From positions 248,001 through 312,000 of the forward strand of contig NZ_JAKNQL010000003.1 in the NCBI RefSeq assembly GCF_022662375.1: a stretch of 64,000 nt of DNA. Reading direction: 5' to 3'. The first letter of the stretch is position 1, and each line of letters opens with the position of its first letter. Source of the stretch: Pseudomonas sp. CROZ-RG-20F-R04-15. Its GTDB lineage: Bacteria > Pseudomonadota > Gammaproteobacteria > Pseudomonadales > Pseudomonadaceae. The notes under the pieces were generated by a model that made no database searches, was not told the DNA's origin, and was given only the letters and a program-made list of their open reading frames with translations. This document shows, piece after piece, positions 61,277 to 64,000 of the stretch. A program made the position numbers and the translations under genes.

Positions 61277-62665
61277 ATGACTCAACTTCAGAACATCCTG
61301 ATCAAAAACCCGGTCGCGGTGATGACCGGCCTGCGCGGGCCTCGCGCGCGGGCCGGTGCCGTGGACATTCGCGTGGTCAACGGTCGCATTGCCGAAATGG
61401 CTGCGAACCTTGAGCCACAACCCGGCGAACGGGTGATCGACGCGCGCAACAGCGTGGTCTATCCGGGCTGGATCAACACTCACCACCACCTGTTCCAGAA
61501 CCTGCTCAAAGCCGTGCCCGAAGGTTTGAATCAAGACCTGCAAGGCTGGTTGGCCAGCGTGCCCTACCCGCGCCTCAACCGCTTTACCCCGCAACTGGCG
61601 CGGATCGCCGCGCGGCTGGGCATGGTCGAATTGCTGCTGTCCGGCGTCACCACCTGCGCCGACCACCATTACCTCTATCACGCCCACGGCAGCACCGAGA
61701 CCGGCGACTTGCTGTTCGACATGGCCGATGAATTCGGCCTGCGCTTCGTGCTGTGCCGTGGCGGCGCACTGGAGTCGGCAAGCGCGCATCCGGGTTTCTC
61801 GAAAACCGCGCTGCAACCGGAAAGCCTCGAGCAAATGGTCGGCGACATCGAACGGCTGAAATCGCTGTACCACCAGGACACCCCGGACGCGATGCGCCGC
61901 GTGGTTGTCGCCCCGACCACGCCAACGTTCTCGCTGCCGCCGACGCTACTGCGCGAACTCGCCCACACCGCACGCGGCCTCGGTTTGCGCCTGCACACAC
62001 ATTTGTCGGAAACGCAGAACTACGTGAATTTCTGCCGCGAAAAATACAACTGCCTGCCGGTGGAATTCGTCGCCGAACACGAATGGCTCGGCCCCGACGT
62101 CTGGTTCGCCCATGCCGTGCATCTACAACCCGGTGAAATCCGCATGCTTGCGCAGACTGGAACGGGTATCTCCCATTGCCCGGTGAGCAACGCCCGACTG
62201 GGCAGCGGCGTCGCGCCGGTGCCGCAAATGTATGAGGCGGGTGTGCCAATTTCGCTGGGCGTCGATGGCGTAGCGTCGAACGAGTCCGGCAGCATGGTCG
62301 GTGAAGCCAATACCGCGTGGCTGATTCACCGGGCGGAACAAGGCGCGTCGGCGACCACCGCTGAAGATGTCATTCACTGGGGCACAGCGGGTGGCGCACA
62401 GGTGCTCGGCCTCGGCGCGATCGGCACGCTCGAAGTCGGGCAAGCGGCGGACCTGGTGATCTACAGCCTCGATCACCCACGGTTCTATGGCTTCCACGAC
62501 AGCGCTGTCGCGCCAGTGGTGGCGGGTGAACCGATCACCGTGAAATACAGCCTGGTCGGCGGCCGCGTGGTCGTCGATAACGGTGTGATTCCGGGGCTGG
62601 ATATCGAACGCATGCGCGCCGAAGCGTGGGAAGGTGTCCAACAACTGATGGACGTCGACGACTGA
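61277..62665 (+). CDS. Amidohydrolase of the 8-oxoguanine/guanine deaminase group (COG0402)
   Basis: 462 residues from the ATG at 61277 (site TTTGGAG). Metal motif HxH at His69 and His71 (INTHHHLFQNL), then SGVTTCADHHYLY, His in LRLHTHLSETQNYVNF, His in FAHAVHLQPGE and Asp in SLGVDGVASNESGS. The order and the surrounding words closely resemble 8-oxoguanine deaminases and, more loosely, atrazine chlorohydrolase (TrzA/AtzB) enzymes. It would remove an amino group from a heterocycle by hydrolysis, releasing ammonia. Beside an NCS2 permease this fits assimilation of a purine-like compound. The exact substrate cannot be set. Confidence 0.87.
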   Translation: MTQLQNILIKNPVAVMTGLRGPRARAGAVDIRVVNGRIAEMAANLEPQPGERVIDARNSVVYPGWINTHHHLFQNLLKAVPEGLNQDLQGWLASVPYPRLNRFTPQLARIAARLGMVELLLSGVTTCADHHYLYHAHGSTETGDLLFDMADEFGLRFVLCRGGALESASAHPGFSKTALQPESLEQMVGDIERLKSLYHQDTPDAMRRVVVAPTTPTFSLPPTLLRELAHTARGLGLRLHTHLSETQNYVNFCREKYNCLPVEFVAEHEWLGPDVWFAHAVHLQPGEIRMLAQTGTGISHCPVSNARLGSGVAPVPQMYEAGVPISLGVDGVASNESGSMVGEANTAWLIHRAEQGASATTAEDVIHWGTAGGAQVLGLGAIGTLEVGQAADLVIYSLDHPRFYGFHDSAVAPVVAGEPITVKYSLVGGRVVVDNGVIPGLDIERMRAEAWEGVQQLMDVDD

Positions 62666-62686
62666 TTCCAATCCACCTCAACTTCA

Positions 62687-62777
62687 ATGTGGGAGCGAGC
62701 CTGCTCGCGAAGGCATACTGTCAGCCACTGCAACATTGACTGATCCAACGCTTTCGCGAGCAGGCTCGCTCCCACAT
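62687..62777. repeat. REP palindrome pair
   Basis: Inverted REP arms 22 bases after the stop codon of the deaminase-like gene, marking the end of the catabolic cluster. Confidence 0.9.
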
Positions 62778-62880
62778 TAAGCCGTCGCATTCGCGACTTC
62801 CGGCTTTGTCGACTAACGTTAGTACCTCATCGGATTGAGCCCCTGCCAGCTACACCGGGCTCTTGATCAAGGAGAGACTG

Positions 62881-63072
62881 ATGACGTCGCGTCGCAACAT
62901 CGAACAGACCTATCGCACCTGGTCCAGCCCGATTCTGCTGGAGCTGAAAAAACGTGAACACCAAATGGCGCCGGTCGAGCGTCAGGCACTTGAGAATGTT
63001 TTGCTGGAAAGGAGGTTGCTGGACATCGGCGGCCCGGAGGGTATTGAACGTCGTCGAAACAGCGGTGCCTGA
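62881..63072 (+). CDS. Small hypothetical protein (63 aa)
   Basis: 63 residues from the ATG at 62881, preceded by an excellent site (AAGGAGAG). The sequence is helical and highly charged (RNIEQTYRTWSSPILLELKK; MAPVERQALENVLLERRLLD) with no signal or membrane segment. No family recognised. The last few residues are close to a REP arm, and the C-terminus may have been altered by it. Confidence 0.6.
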   Translation: MTSRRNIEQTYRTWSSPILLELKKREHQMAPVERQALENVLLERRLLDIGGPEGIERRRNSGA

Positions 63073-63078
63073 CACTGC

Positions 63079-63175
63079 GCTTTCGCGAGCAGGCTCGCTC
63101 CCACAGGGTTTGAAGTTGTTCACAACATTTGTGTTCATCCGCAATCACTGTGGGAGCGAGCCTGCTCGCGAAGAG
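63079..63175. repeat. REP palindrome pair (outward orientation)
   Basis: Inverted arms with the reverse-complement arm first, as at 11.8 kb. They fill the convergent gap before the beta-propeller gene. Confidence 0.9.
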
Positions 63176-63192
63176 GCCGGTGCAGACGCCCA

Positions 63193-63825
63193 TCATTTGG
63201 GCCGACGCACCGCCCTCACCCGACCACTGTCGCCGCCACCGCAATAGAAACGATCGGCACCATCGGCTTCCAGCCCCGAAACCCCCGAACCCTTTGGCAT
63301 CTTCAGCGACTCGATTACCTTGCCATCCTGCGAATCGATCCGCCGCAGCTCACTCTCATCATCCTCCCAGGTGCCATGCCACAACGCGCCATCCGCCCAC
63401 GTTACCCCGGTGACAAACCGGTTCGACTCCAGCGTGCGCAGGATCTTGCCAGTCTGCGGATCAATCTGATGAATCTTGCGCTCGCGATACTGCCCGACCC
63501 ATAACGAGCCATCCGCCCAGGCCATGCCTGAGTCGCCACCATTCCCCGGGGCCGGGATGGTGTGGAGTACGCGGCCGGTGGCTGGATCGATCTTGTGGAT
63601 GTGGCGGTCGGCAATCTGGTACAGGTGCTGGCCGTCGAACGCAGTGCCGCCGTCAGCGCCAACCTTGATCGTGCGCACGGTTTCGCCACTGGCTGGATCC
63701 AGAGCGTTGAGCTGACCGTCGCTGGCGAACCAGACCTGCTGGCCATCGAATGTCACGCCGTGAATGCCTTTGATGTCATCAAAAGGACCGTACTCGCGAA
63801 GGACTTCTGCATCTGCTTGTTTCAT
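63193..63825 (-). CDS. Beta-propeller protein (SMP-30/Vgb-like)
   Basis: 210 residues from the ATG at 63825 (site GAGGAAG). About five repeats of 40-45 residues carry the words DGQQVWFASDGQLNALDPAS, DGQHLYQIADRHIHKIDPAT, DGSLWVGQYRERKIHQIDPQ and DGALWHGTWEDDESELRRID, the blade pattern of lactonase-, Vgb- or glutamine-cyclotransferase-like propellers. No signal peptide. Enzymatic activity is not evident. It follows, by 31 bases, the end of a likely DNA-binding protein on the same strand and is probably co-transcribed with it. Confidence 0.72.
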   Translation of the reverse strand: MKQADAEVLREYGPFDDIKGIHGVTFDGQQVWFASDGQLNALDPASGETVRTIKVGADGGTAFDGQHLYQIADRHIHKIDPATGRVLHTIPAPGNGGDSGMAWADGSLWVGQYRERKIHQIDPQTGKILRTLESNRFVTGVTWADGALWHGTWEDDESELRRIDSQDGKVIESLKMPKGSGVSGLEADGADRFYCGGGDSGRVRAVRRPK

Positions 63826-63856
63826 GGCAACTTCCTCGTGGATGTGTGGGTCCAGC

Positions 63857-64000
63857 CTAGCCATTGCCCAGTGACACCGGGAGTAACAAGATCGTCGCGA
63901 AACCCGGTAGCGGTGGCGTCATCCAGCGCCGCGCCCGGCCGACACCGAACGCCTGCACTTTGTCCGCCCGCGCCAGAGCCTCCAAGGCGCGTTGCACCTG
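63857..64000 (-). CDS. 3' end of a probable winged-helix regulator (partial)
   Basis: The frame is open from the right edge to a TAG at 63857, giving 47 residues beginning QVQRALEALARADKVQAFGV and continuing GRARRWMTPPLPGF. The pattern RALEAL-x-x-x-KV-x-x-x-G-x-GRARRW is what is seen in the recognition helix and wing of ArsR/MarR-like HTH domains. The 5' part lies outside the window. It precedes the beta-propeller gene on the same strand. Confidence 0.6.
   Translation of the reverse strand, partial: QVQRALEALARADKVQAFGVGRARRWMTPPLPGFATILLLPVSLGNG

Noticed and set aside
6219..63175. REP pairs considered as CRISPR repeats
   Set aside because: Arms are palindromic, inverted and scattered between genes over the whole window, with no regular spacer array and no cas genes.

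Overview
The window looks like a chromosomal segment of a fluorescent pseudomonad (Pseudomonas fluorescens/koreensis-like). Support comes from GC-rich codon use, the pseudomonad type REP palindromes (arm core GTGGGAGCGAGCCTGCTCGC) at about a dozen intergenic sites, pseudomonad-restricted small families (DUF1652, DUF2790, DUF1289), and gene sets such as RstAB, MiaE and AcnB. I saw no tRNA, rRNA, CRISPR array, phage or transposase gene.

Region 1-22.4 kb is mostly housekeeping and metabolism: the 3' end of topB, a GNAT acetyltransferase, a cyanate locus (cynR divergent from cynS, a DUF2790 gene and cynT), a ProA-like aldehyde dehydrogenase, glutaminase, the RstAB two-component pair, miaE, a tandem universal stress protein, acnB with a GTG start and a strongly structured leader, a SulP transporter, the serine transporter sdaC, two tiny membrane proteins, a tautomerase, two small exported proteins and a 2-hydroxyacid dehydrogenase.

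Region 22.4-43.5 kb is a complete type VI secretion locus. tssA-tssM-tssL-tssK-tssJ read leftwards; tssB-tssC-hcp-tssE-tssF-tssG-tssH(clpV), two low-GC accessory genes, vgrG and a MORN-repeat gene read rightwards. A PAAR-like DUF4280 gene lies just beyond in the opposite direction. From memory, this order matches the H3-T6SS of P. aeruginosa. The two genes between clpV and vgrG are the best candidate cargo: the first has an HNH-nuclease-like pattern of Cys, DHR and CxxCN residues.

Region 43.5-53.9 kb holds an APH-fold phosphotransferase with an SDR oxidoreductase, a TRIC-type channel, a small lipoprotein, a triple-PAS LuxR regulator, and an iorAB-like molybdenum hydroxylase (Fe-S subunit plus Tat-exported large subunit). 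That hydroxylase is flanked by a LysR gene in its own operon and another LysR gene reading divergently.

Region 54.4-62.7 kb is an apparent catabolic cluster all on the + strand: two tandem ACMSD-like amidohydrolases (one lacking the HxH metal motif), a UbiD-family decarboxylase, a UbiX-family prenyl-FMN synthase, a CobW-type metal chaperone, an NCS2 nucleobase permease and an 8-oxoguanine-deaminase-like amidohydrolase. Together they suggest uptake, deamination and decarboxylation of a nucleobase-like or other N-heterocyclic carboxylate. I cannot assign it to a known pathway and consider it the most interesting system here. The window ends with a small hypothetical gene, a beta-propeller protein and the 3' end of a likely winged-helix regulator.

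Repeats shape the region. Besides REP pairs there is a family of elements (about 150-310 bp) with matching inverted ends, present three times, one copy internally duplicated. Repeat sequence supplies the stop codons and C-termini of at least three genes (cynR, a LysR gene and the ubiX-like gene).
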